Shown here: in pieces, positions 44,783 through 57,300 of the stretch | How the letters are laid out: each line of letters begins with the position of its first letter | Position numbering within the stretch: position 1 is the stretch's first letter | NCBI GenBank assembly: GCA_963662175.1 | Contig: OY759222.1 | Location: forward strand, 6,988,713-7,052,712 | Length of the DNA: 64,000 nucleotides | Reading direction: 5' to 3' | Origin: Aradus depressus | Lineage: Eukaryota > Arthropoda > Insecta > Hemiptera > Aradidae | The notes under the pieces: model-generated | Told to the model about the DNA's origin: nothing | Databases searched by the model: none | The model's input: the letters and a program-made list of their open reading frames with translations, nothing else | Made by a program: the position numbers and the translations under genes

Positions 44783-45265
44783 TTTCGGGACCCAATTTTA
44801 GGGCTGATGATAGATACAGTTGGAAAAGAATCGAACCAACAATCGATCATATGAATGGGATGGCCGTAACTTTTATAAAATAAACTAAACTAAAGACAAA
44901 ATCTTAGTCCTGTAAAAAACTACCTACCTAAAACGTACTATTAGAATTTTTTTTTAACTTATTTAATTTGTTAATAGCCAAACATATGTATGTTAGAATT
45001 TTGTGATTTTTCTTACTTAAATATCACTTGTTTAATCATTGAAATAAGTATTCTTTGTTGATTTTTAGTTTTTACTATTTAACCTATAATTTCCATTTTA
45101 TAAATTGTAAAAAATCATAATGCAAACTTATGAATATATTGCATCAGCATTGAAAATATTATGTTTGGAGGTTAAAACTGTTCAAGAAAAGAGATCACCT
45201 GTCAGATTGAAGATGGCTGTTATTCTTCGTTTTTGATAAAGTGTTGATAAGTTTCTGTTTACATC
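44783..45265. promoter_or_regulatory. Bidirectional promoter region between MIC60 and BOD1L1
   Basis: The only sequence separating two divergently oriented start codons. It is AT-rich, lacks recognisable repeats (unlike almost every other non-coding stretch here), and must hold both 5' UTRs and core promoters. No clear TATA box was identified. Function is inferred from geometry. Confidence 0.6.
45213..45236 (+). other. Possible upstream ORF in the BOD1L1 leader
   Basis: ATGGCTGTTATTCTTCGT... then TTT TGA: seven codons, with A at -3 and G at +4, ending 29 nt before the BOD1L1 ATG. It only matters if transcription starts upstream of 45,213. Confidence 0.35.
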
Positions 45266-45397
45266 ATGTCGTTCGACCGTTTTTCTCATATTCCTCAAGT
45301 GGATGGTAAATTAGTGGATCGTATTGTATGTAATCTTAAATCACAAGGAATTTTTGATCAATTTCGTAAAGATTGTCTTGCCGATGTTGATACTAAG
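45266..45397 (+). CDS. BOD1L1: BOD1L1 coding exon 1
   Basis: 44 codons from the ATG (A at -3), the first half of the BOD1/Shg1 domain (DGKLVDRIVCNLKSQGIFDQ). Donor GTAATT, phase 0. Confidence 0.92.
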
Positions 45398-48300
45398 GTA
45401 ATTCCAAGTATATTATTTACCGATTGCTTAAATTATAAAGTGAATATACAAAGATTGTATCCACTGTCTTGGTTTTTTAGCCTGCTTATCAGAATCTTCA
45501 GCAGAGGGTTAATGGAACCGTCGCCAGTTTCCTTGCGAATCATACATGGCAAGAAGATATGAATAAATCCCAACTTAGAGAAAGCCTGAAGCGGCACGTT
45601 CAGCAGTAAGAAGTTAAGCTCATGACTACATCATTTTATTTTTAGAATATCTGTCTAAAATTTAAATATTTAATTTTTCCAGGGGTTTTCTTGAGGTTGG
45701 TGTGGATCGAATTGTTGAACAAGTTGTCAATCCGAAAATTATCACTGTGTTTCTGCCCAAAGTTGAAGATGTCGTCTATGACTGCTTGGGCGTCGAAAAA
45801 CCTGCCAAGAAGTCAGTACTTCCTCCAATGTTTCGAAGTAAGTTCTACTAGTTGTTGAGTGACAACCGAAGAGAAAGAGATGAGTGTATGATAAAGCTTT
45901 TTACATCAACGATTGCTGATTTTATTCATAATTTCACATAGTGTCCAGGTACAAAATCCGAAATTCATTGAATATTACAATTTTCTAGACTTCAGTTTTC
46001 ATACTATCTCGTAATTATTACTAAGTGGCTATATTATTGGTTGTAGGCCTTGTTGGTGGAATCCGCCATGTTAGGGTAGTGTGGCTTTAACCACGAATAG
46101 TAGAAAATAATTTAATTCATCAAAAAAATTGTTATAAATTTAGGAAAAACCTCCGCATACCTTCATTAACAATTGACAACCAAAAATGAGTGAATTTTGA
46201 ACTTTTCGGGGGGCGAACAACTCAATAACCGATATAACTCACACACGAAATTTAGTATGACTTGGAAGTCCCTGTGTAGATCATAGATCAACTATTGATT
46301 GTGTAGCAAAAAGTTTTATTACGTTTTAATGAAACTTTTTATTCCCTATATTATTATTGTTTGAATATTTTTATACTCCTTATGGTGACCACCCTAACTA
46401 GCATGTGAATTGTTTTCTGTACCGATGGATACTAAGTTCATTTCTGTTATATTCTTGAGTATTAATGTTTTTTTTTCGTTTCTTCCAGGTCTGCCACCTC
46501 CTCCAATTCTGCCTGTTGTTATAAAGACGGAGACTTCTCAGGAAAACACCTTATCCCTTCTTCCTAAAGATCTTGACCCCGTGTCGCCAGGAAGTGTCGA
46601 CTTCGATACGTCAGAGGAACAAGGTGACGTGATGAACACAAGTCTTCAAGACCTGGAACCTCCCCCTAGGGAGGAGACGTCACAGAACGACTCCCAGATG
46701 TCTGGGATATCCGATCTTTCCAGTCATTCGAGTCTGCACATTAACGATCCCATAGCCACCGAGTCTAACACCAATAAGAGTGACATGGTGCCCTCAGTAG
46801 ACAATACAACTTCACTTCAATTTGAAAATTTTGCTAATTTAAACGAGAAAATTAAAAAATCTAAAATTACATATTCACCCAATGCGATGGAGTTGAACAG
46901 TAGTGACGAACCCGATGAAGGAAGTACCGAAGTCAATTTGGAAATTTCTGACATCAAAATGGAAACCGATGAGTCAAAAGAAGAAGAGGCGTCAAATCTT
47001 AGCCAAAGTACATTTGAAGAGTTCAGAGCTTCAGCAATAGTTCAGTCAATAAAAGAGGAGGAATCTTCTAAGATGTTCTCTGATGATTCAAGATTCTCAG
47101 TTTCCAATCATGTTAAGTTAGTAAAATCAGTAAGTGTTTCGGATCATGAGTCAGTAAGTATATCTGCTGATGACGTATTAAAAAGGGAGAGCAATGAAGA
47201 AATAGTCAATGAAGATAGTCAAAGTAAGTCGTCGCCGTGCAAGAAGGAGAATGAAAGGGGTAAAGAAAGTAAAAGAAAGGATGAAGGAAGCAGCAGAAGA
47301 CAGAGCGAGTCATCAGCGAGACATCACAGAAGTCATGATTCGAAACATCGGTCGTCTCGTGAGAAGAGTTCCAGAGACAAAGAGAAGAGTAGCAGTAGAT
47401 CATCGAAGGATGATAAACCCAAGTCGTCGTCATCCAAAGATAAACACAAAGAGGAGAAGGACAGACAAAGCGAGAAGAGGAGAGAGAGGGAGAAGGAGGG
47501 TGGTAGGAGCGAGCATAAGGAGGATAGTAGAAGTGAAAATAAGGAGGATAGTAGAAGTGAAAATAAGGAGACTAGCAAAAGTGAAAATAAGGAGGATAGT
47601 AGGAGGAACCACAAGGAGCATAGGAAAAGCGAAAATAAAGAGACTAGCAGGAGAGAACATAAGGATGCTAGTAAAAGCGAAAACAAGGAGACTAGTAGAA
47701 GCGAAAATAAGGAGGCTAGTAGAAGAGAACATAAGGAGAGTAGTAAAAGCGAAAATAAGGAGACTAGTAGAAGAGAACATAAGGAGAGTAGTAGGAAAGA
47801 ACATAAGGAGAGTAGTAAAAGCGAAAATAAGGATGATAGGAAAGAGTATAAAGAAGATAGTAGAAGCGAAAACAAAGAGGCTGGTAGGAGTGAGTATAAG
47901 GAGAGTAGTAGGAAAGAACATAAGGAGGGCAATAGAAGCGAAAATAAGGATGATAGGAAAGAATATAAGGAAAGAAGTGGCAAACATGACAAAGATAAGA
48001 TTAGTAGAGATAAACATTCCAAGGACAAAGACAGGGATGAGAAAGGCAAGGATAGGCACGAAAAAGACAAGGACAAGCATAAAGAGGATCACGAGAAGGA
48101 GAAATCTGAAAAGGACAAAATCGTTGAAGAAAAACACAAAGAAGAAAAGATAAGAGACTCAGAACGAACAGAAAAAACTATTCATTCGTCATCAAGTTCG
48201 AATAGGAAAGAAGATAAGCACCGGAGTGATGACAGAGAGAAGAGCAAGAGGTCGAGTGAGGGTTCTTCAGCTAAACATAGGCACTCCAATGACAAGAGCA

Positions 48301-51300
48301 AAACTGAGGAAGATAAGAAGGAGAGTCGGGATAGGAAGAGGAAGGGAGGAAGTTGTAGTGAGGAGGTGAAGTCGAAGGAAGCGAGGAGGTCCTGGGACAG
48401 AGACAACGGGGAGGGTAGAGGAAGTGGGAGTCACAGGAGCGGGGAGGGAGGAAAAAGAGAAGAATCGGAAAGAAGCGGGAGAAAACAGGAGGCAGAAAGA
48501 ACAGAACCGGCGTCCAACGAGAGCAGCGGAAATTCATGTTCCGACAGATTGGTTAGTCCGGTTGTGGAGCATGAGGAGGACACTGGAGAAGAGAGAATGG
48601 AGGAAGTCCTGATGACTGAAGAAGGGCCGAGTGACGTGGACATGATCCTGATGCAGATCAACAAGAGTATTGAAGAAGAGAAATCAATTGAAGACAGGAA
48701 GAGAGCACTTGCTGCGGAAACAGCGATGAGGCCGGATGAAACCAACTGCAGAGAAGTGCAATCACCCCCACTCAAGAAACCAAAAATTGCCAGAAATATG
48801 TCAGAAATAAGGAAAATAATGTTAGCTAGAAAAAATATAAAACGGCAAAACATGAAAAAACATCGAAGATGTGAGCCTCAAGAAGACGGTAATAGCCATG
48901 TCGAAGAGAAACCACAAGTAGAATCAACTTCACCAGCTTTGGTCAATTTGCCGTCTTCTGACAAAATATACCCAGAAGAAAATAAGGAGAATATTAAAGA
49001 AATACCACAATGTGATAGTAGAAATAAGTCAACAGTAGACGTAGCCTCACACAGACTGATAGCGGAGTCGTTTAGCGGCTTTTCGGACGTTGATATAGAC
49101 CAATCATCACATTTATTACACTGTTTCAGGACTTCCTGTATCGAGTATTGTCACAGAGAAGGCATCTCTTGGTCGGATTCTGATCTTCCTGTCATCTTCC
49201 CTAATTCGGCCGAATCCAATCCAATCGAAAACAAGGACATTTTGAACAACAACATTCACATTGGATCCATGCGTCGAAATTGTGTTGAAATCGAGCCAGA
49301 GGATAAGAAGGAAATCATCGATCTGATGAGTGTGAGAAATGGATGTTACGTTCGATTGGACAAGGACTGTCCTCGGGTTGCTGAGGCGATTCTGCGCAGC
49401 GAAATCGAAAACATCCTGCCGTCGAAAGGAGAACAGCCCCGCAAGCCGACAATTTCACCGGTAAGTAGTCAACTTACAGAATCAAAAGGGGAAAAAAAAC
49501 AGATTAAGAAATTTCCTAATAAAACTGTTAAACACTAGTACTTTTTTTTCTTTTTCTTACATATGTTTGCATCCTCCGTTAAAATAGTGGTCCCGCAAAG
49601 AAACATTTTGAAAATGTTTAAATTCACTCATGTGCTTTTTTATTATTATTATTAATTCATTAACCATAGAAATCACACAGACAACGCGAATGCATTCATA
49701 ACTCGTGATCTCAAATAAAAAATCATTCCAACACTTCTTTTAGCCATCAAAAATCATTGTTTAGTTGAACACATTTTGAAGTGCTGTGATAGCTGTTTCG
49801 CTAGACATAACCGTTTGTGATTTGGAACCGTAGGATTGTAGGTTCTTTGATTTCTAGTTGGTTCTGTGGTGAACAGCATACGAATATGCTACCGTAATTG
49901 AGTTGTAGTGCTTTGTTGATTGCTCGAAGGTCAAAAAAAAAAAAAAAAAAAAACCTATGGTTTGTATATGTCTGTTTATTGGGCATACAAAAATTGTGGT
50001 ATCTTGAAATTGGTTATGTATTTGTGTTTCGGTGTCTGCTATAAACCGAGCATAGTGTTCACTTTCAGAAAATATTTTGCTCGCTGCGGCATCGAAAAAT
50101 TGATTTGGTAAAAACCAATATTTACTCGTAATATGTTTTTTTTTTTTTTTTCAAAATTTTAAAATTATTAATCTGAGACTCATCATTTTCAGTCAGAAAT
50201 AGATTATATAGAGTGCTTTCTTTTATTTGAACTTCAAAACTTTCCGTCTACGTTCATTAGAAGCTGAGATATTTAACCGTTTAAAAAATGTGTATCCGTT
50301 CGTTGATTTTATTCAAATTGCATAAAAGTCGTTCTTGGGGACCAAAATGAATTTTTTTTCAATTCATAAATTCGCCCTGAACTTTTGATAGCGTAACTTT
50401 GAGCCAGAAACAGATTTTGTAGTCGCGTTTTCGTCCATTTAGTTGAACATTAGAGAAATGCCATTCAGAATAGTACCGCTTTAAGTATCATCTTGTGATA
50501 TGGAGTGTCGGCCGTTGTCTTATTTCTTATATTATACTTAAAATTAGTACGTAGTATTAGCAGAATGAAGAGAAAGTTAGCACAAGACTACAGGAAAGCG
50601 CAAGCAATTTTTTTTTTTTTTTTTTTGCAAACTCTTAAGTATAACAAATTTGAAGCAGTTGACTGGAATATCAGATTAAATAGATCTATCAAAAATAGAT
50701 TTCAAAAAATGTTTTCCCTAATTTCTCTAATAAGGTGGCTATAAACAATAAAGCATAATGGAAGGGAATAAACGCGAAATTGTACTTCAAGAAATGATCC
50801 TGACATGTTTCAAAAAATTGTTCATGTTTGTGCCGCTTCAAAAATAAACCTGTCTTTAGAATAAATTTAAAGGATGCAGAAATTACGCAATGAAAATCCA
50901 CTGTTTAGAGGAACGTCGAGAGGTAGGCTTGCTTGCCTACTGAGTTCAAGATCTTGGGTTCGAACCCCGGCCGAGACCCTTAGATTTCTTATCTGGGAGG
51001 TCCTGAGTTTGTGCGATGTCAAATACTCGTTCTTTCCCCTGGTAACTAAATCTGAGTAGGCAAAGTTTAAGACTCCCAGACTAGTCGGGCTCATGACAAC
51101 AAGAGCGACGAAAGAGCGCTCTGGTAGTAGGCGATAGGACCCCATAGCCAGAGCATGAGTTATGTTTAATTAATTAGGTTTTCAGAAAAACGCGAAAACT
51201 AACTACACAAGTTTTGAAAAATGTATGACCATGTTAATATTACACGAATACTATTTTGGTTTTTGTGCGCATTGATTATATTATTATTATTTTGTTATTG

Positions 51301-54300
51301 TTCTACTAATGTAGCAGCCGCTGGGTTCCGTTTGGGGTCGTAACTTCAAACTACTTATGGGACGTAGTATGCCTGGGCTTTAACTACGAGGTCATATCGC
51401 CCACTGTCAGAGAGCTCTTTCGTCGCTCTGGTGGACATGAGCCGACTCTACTTAAATCCTAAATGTTGGCTACCTAGGATAGGAGTTTTTAACAAGTACT
51501 TGACAACGTACAGGCTTTGGACCATCGCTTAACGTCCATCCGAAGGACGCTCAAGGTTTTTTCACCTCCCAGATAAAAAAAACCTAAGGGCCTCGCCCGG
51601 GTTTCGAACGCGCAATCTTGAGCTCAGAAGAAAATCAGGCTACCTCTGTGCTATCGGCGCTCTCAAAATTCGTTGTTCTAGCACAAGTATATAGCCTGGG
51701 ACAAATGTATTTTGTACGAGAGGCGACTTGCACTTGACCAATTTTCAGCTCATCTTGTTTGTTTCTGTTTTTTAATTATTTTTTAATCGTCCATATTTTT
51801 GAAATTTTAATGGGAAAAAAATTATTATTTTACAAAAAAGTATGGTGAAAAAGCAATTCTCATAGACACATGGCTTCTTATCGATAGCTTTGTTAAGGAA
51901 AATAGCAGCTGTGTTGCTTTATGACTCTCAAGCATGTGTTCTAATGTTTATTTTAGTTAGTTATTATGACATGTTCGGGCTTAACTACGAGGTCATATCG
52001 CCTACTACCAGAGCGTTATTTCGTTGTTCTGGTGGACATGAGTCCGAGTCTACAATGGGAGTCCTAAATTTTGCCTACCCTAAATTTTTATTCACCTAGA
52101 GTATAGGAGTCTTTAACGTATACCTGACGTCGGACAGGCTTGGGAACATCGCTTAACGTCCCATCCGAAGGATATTTATAAATTTAAATTTTTTATATAT
52201 GTAAATTATGGTATTATACAAATAAATAACAATAAGTGTTTTGCCCTTGACATGTAAGAGTACATGGTGAAAAGTGGTCAAGGCGGACTTGTATAAGCTC
52301 GATGTCGGTCACTGTAAAATCTGTATTAGAGTCGGGTGGCAAACCGTAGAAAGCCGGATGGTTCTCATACAGTTGAAATCGGGTGGCAATCCGTAGATAG
52401 CCGGATGGTTGTCATATAGTTAGAATCGGGTGGCAATCCGTAGAAAGCCGGATGGTTGTCATACAGTTAGAATCGGGTGGCAATCCGTAGAAAGCCGGAT
52501 GGTTGTCATACAGTTAGAATCGGGTGGCAATCCGTAGAAAGCCGAGGGGTTGTCATACAACCTTTCCTTTCTGCTTTAGTTAGAGCCCATAAACCACATA
52601 AACCAAAACTCCATTTCTATGTACACTAACATATTTATTTATGTATTAAGACTTATTTAAAATAATTATTTTACAGTTATATATTTTGTTTTGTTAAGGC
52701 CACAAGAAACGGGGCAGGTACTATGAACTGTTCAGACATTTTAAGTCTTTACTCGACGATGGAGACTGCAACAGTCAATGTGGAGTCGGCGGAGGCCCTG
52801 TTGGATAACCTTATGAAAGAATCTGTTCCAACTAATGGTATTTTTATTATATATTTTATTATCTATACATTATACCACTTCATTTTGCCAAAGTGCTTTT
52901 CTAGACTTGGCGCAAGCCTTTGATCGAGTCTGGGACCTCGGACTGCTCTTCAAACTGAAAGACATCCTTCCCAGTACCTACTACCTTATCATCCAATCCT
53001 TTCTCCATGATCGTCACTTCAAGGTCAGGATAAGCTTGGAGTACTCAGAACTCGTGCCTATTTGGGCCGGGGCCGGTGTCCCACAAGTGTGCATCCTTGG
53101 TCCTATCCTTTACAACACACATACCGCCCACATTCCTATCTACCTGAACACCTTAATAACCACCTACGCAGACGATACTTCGATCCTGTCCACAAATCCT
53201 GACCCTAATGCAGCCTCTATCCTCCTCCAAGAACACCTCCATGAAATCGAGAAATGGTGTAACCTCTGGCGGATAAAATTAAATGAAGAGAAATGTCCAG
53301 GTTACTTTCACACTTGGCTCTCAAACTTGCCCTCCCGTCACTATCAACAATGTTCTAATTCCTTCCTCTAACTAGGTACGTTACCTCTGGTTCTACTAAT
53401 ACAGCAGACTGACTTGGAACCCTCGCACATGACATACGACAAGAGTTGAATCGACGTTACGGGCTGCTACTTAGACTATTTGCACTAAAATCAAAACTTT
53501 CTACTGCCAACAAACTGACAATTTACAATAACACGCCCAATATGAACGACTCGAATTATGCGGTTCAGTCAAACAATCCAATATAAACCGCATCCAAGAT
53601 TTCCAGTCCAAAATCCTCCAAATAATTGTAAATGCTCCCTTCTCTGTCACCAATATGTTACTAGACCTAAACACCCCAACCGTCCAGGAACTAATCCAAT
53701 TCCGATTCTTAACAATCCACGATAAACATTCATCTCATCCTAAACCATTTGCACAATTCTTATCCTCTCAATCCATTCTTGACAAACCTCCACGCCGGCT
53801 GAATAGGAGGCGGCCCATATTTGCTTATTATGTTACCGTATATAGATTGGAAATCAATTAATTTTTTTTTTTTTTTTTTTTATTTGCAGACAACTGTGAG
53901 GAAGAAAATTATGATTACGACGAAGAACATGAATCCAGTAGTAATAACTGCGATTCGGACTGGCCTGAGAAGGCTATATTAGATATCATAGCATCAGTAA
54001 CAGCTACCGACAGGTCAGTAGAAGAACAGGTAACAACCAATAATCTCGACCACGAGGAAGAATCACAGCTGGAACAAGATGAGGAGCAGTCTTCAACAGT
54101 TACAAATAATACAATAGCAGAACGTCGGATAAGAAGAGGAGCAGCAAAAAATAATAGGAGTCACATTAATGGATCACAGCTGGAACAAGATGAGGAGCAG
54201 TCTTCAACAGTTACAAATAATACAATAGCAGAACGTCCGATAAGAAGAGGAGCAGCAAAAAATAATAGGAGTCACATTAATGGATCACAGCTGGTGAAGG

Positions 54301-57300
54301 AAGAAGAACAATCACAGTCAGTAACAGGTGTTTATAATAGAGTAGTAGAACGTCCATCGACACGAAGAGCAATGAAGAATCACATCATTCACGATAATGG
54401 ACTGGATAAAGAGCAGTCGCGGTCAGTAGGAGGAACTCCAACTACGAACCATATCAGTCATGACGAAGAGTCACCACTGGAACAGTCACGGCTTGTGGGT
54501 AGCAGCGACCAGCCCTTGGAAAAATCTCAATTCAAAAAAGGGAAAACACAATTGAAAAGGATTCGTGGCAAAGAAGACAATTCAAGTAAAGAGTTTTTTA
54601 TTTATTTTTTAAAATGTAATTGTCAAAAATTTGATGGAGAGTTTTCAATGGAATTTCATGACTACTCCCGATAGAATGAATGTATCGACACGAAATTTTA
54701 TATGTGAATCCAGAACCTTCCAACGATGACACCTATTGATTTTTAGCCAAATTGACCATAGGGATGGTGGGGATTAGGGGGGAGGCTTAACACAAAAACT
54801 GTAATAACTGCTCTTGAATGGAATGTCTCGACATGAAATTTTATATTTGAAGTCGAAACCCAATGAACATTATCTGTCAAAATTCAATGATATCGGCTGA
54901 AGAAAAAGGGGGAGAGTTCAGGGGAGGGGGCTCATTTCAAAAACCCTAATAACGGCCGATGTTATGAATTTATCGACACACAATTTAGTTTGAGGATTTA
55001 GGAGCCCCTATGTAAGTCAACTGTTGAATATTAGCTCAAACGGTTGACTGGTTTTGGAAGGGGAGCGAAAAGTTAATTGATTAATTCTTCTGGGGAAGTA
55101 CATTGCCGGTGATTCACCGTCGACTTTTCCCTTCTGTAATGAATGAATCAAGTTTAGCCTCTCCCCAAATCCCTCTTCCCTTCGGCCGATTTCTCTGAAA
55201 ATCGATAGGTGTGTCTTTATGGATTTTAGGTCACACATATAAAATTTCGTGTCTATACATTCATTTTTTTGCACATGTGACATCAACTTAAATTTCATGT
55301 GTTGTAGCGCTCACAGAGTCCCTACAGACAAACATCAACGTACAAATTGTCAATTGTCAAGGTCCCCTCCTCAACGTACAAAGTGTTGAGGAGGGGACCT
55401 TGAAACGTGAAATTCCATTGAAAATTCAATCTCGGATTTTCGTACGATTAGAATACTTCTTTAATTAAGGATATGAGAAAGTTAAAACGAATCATACGTT
55501 ATAAATATCAGTTCTTTAATGTTTAGATCACTCAAGAAATAATGCTATTTCAACAAAAGTGTATCTGTTTCTTTACTAATTTCTAAATTTTACCAAAATA
55601 TGCGCGTTTTACCTTTGTATCACAGGAATTTTATTTTTTTATTATTATTATTTTTTTTTTCGTATTACTATTAACAATCTGTAAGGTAAGGTGTTACAGG
55701 AGCTGGACTGGATTTGGGTTAGGAAAGGAACACTATTCAGTGATATCCGGCAATATTATATTGGTTCGTGATGAGACCTATGTTGGTTAGGAACACTCCC
55801 TGAGTCAGGCTCCTCTTCACAGTCAAGGCAAGTCTCGTCCAGGAGACTGTCGTCAATTACGGAACATTTTTTTTTTTTTTAATTTACAAACATAAATTTA
55901 CAACTGCATAAAAAATAAATAATGTGCTGAGAGAGGGATAACGCCAAAATGTCAAGATGGGAGAAATAACCCAGTGGTGACACAGGAGGATTATTATGGA
56001 AACTAAAAGAGGAAAATAATTTTTTATACTTGGATTTAGCAATTTCGGTGACAAAAGTTACGTTAAGCAGTATGAAGAGTTCTATTGAAGACGTAATAAG
56101 TTTGAGTACTGCGTTGTATATAAGTCGTTTTGATTTCAAAGTTAATTCAGATCGAAGTAGTCTTAGTAACAGTTTGTATCGTCTGTTCATTTTTGTCTTT
56201 TCAGTCGAGTATGAGACCTAGATAGCAAACATCGTTTTTTTAAAGATATGGAGAAATTAAGAAATTTTTCGCAAGTTCAACGATGTTGAGTCCGGATCCT
56301 GAGCCCAGATCTTATCTTTATTTGTAGTGTTAAATCTGCAATTACTAATTTTTGTATTTATTTTTTTTAGCGGAATCATCAAACAATCGTCCTCAAAGGT
56401 AAATAATATTGTTTAAATATTCCGTTAATATTAATAGTGTATTATTATTTAAGTACATGCAAAAATAAATATTTTAAATGTTCGTCTTATTTTTTTTTCT
56501 CTAGGACCTCCAGAGCCTCTCAAAGATACGACAGTTCAGATCTGTACAAACCCCGACCTGTCATCGTCAGAGCAACGAAGAGACTTTCCGGCAAAATCAG
56601 TGAGTTATTTTTATTTTTTTTACTTTCTCATCCTTGTGATAGGGATAGTATTGAATTGGTTGAAAAATGAAATCGTACTTGGACCTAATTTGATGCCTAT
56701 AATACGAAAATGCAACGTTCTCGATGGTATCTGTCCGTTTGTCTCGAACCAAATTGTGATGAAATTGTAACCACTTGAGACGTCCTACCGAATGGATTTT
56801 CATATGATTTGCAGTGTATATTCAGTCTAGCACTGTGTGTATGTGTATATTCAGTCTGGCACTCTGTGTATGTGTATATTCTGTGTATATGTATATTCAG
56901 TCTGCACTATGTGTATGTGTATATTCAGTCTGGCACTCTGTGTATGTGTATATTCAGTCTGGCACTCTGTATATATGTATATTCAGTCTGGCACTATGTA
57001 TATTCAGTTTGACACTCTATGTTCATGTATATTCAGTCTGGCACTCTGTATATATGTATATTCAGTCTGGTTCTCTATGTATATGTATATTCAGTCTGGC
57101 ACTCTGTATATATGTATATTCAGTTTGGCACTCTATGTATATGTATATTCAGTCTGGCACTCTGTATATATGTATATTCAGTATGGCTCTCTATGTATAT
57201 GTATATTCAGTCTGGCTCTTTATGTTTTTGACCCCCACATATCCCCACCTTCCGTTCAAAATTTTCAGATGCTTCATGATCTATGGTTTCATGGTCTACA

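Noticed and set aside
47333..48137. Minus-strand frames of 235 and 247 codons made of Leu, Ser, Phe
   Set aside because: Antisense of AAG/GAG/AGT-rich repeats gives Leu/Ser/Phe runs. No homology or splice context.
47209..48153. 314-codon plus-strand frame rich in Arg, Ile and Val, overlapping BOD1L1 exon 4
   Set aside because: A frame-shifted reading of the 9-residue repeat. It starts and ends with the periodic region and has no domain.
49461..49538. BOD1L1 ending at the stop after exon 4 (1,042-codon reading from 46,410)
   Set aside because: The donor GTAAGT at 49,461 is strong, and the downstream exons keep phase and include the SSDLYKPRP motif. The short ending is at most an alternative isoform, and ATG 46,410 lies in intron 3.
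52332..52560. CRISPR-like array
   Set aside because: The 47-bp units are contiguous tandem copies without unique spacers, in an animal nuclear intron. It is a minisatellite.
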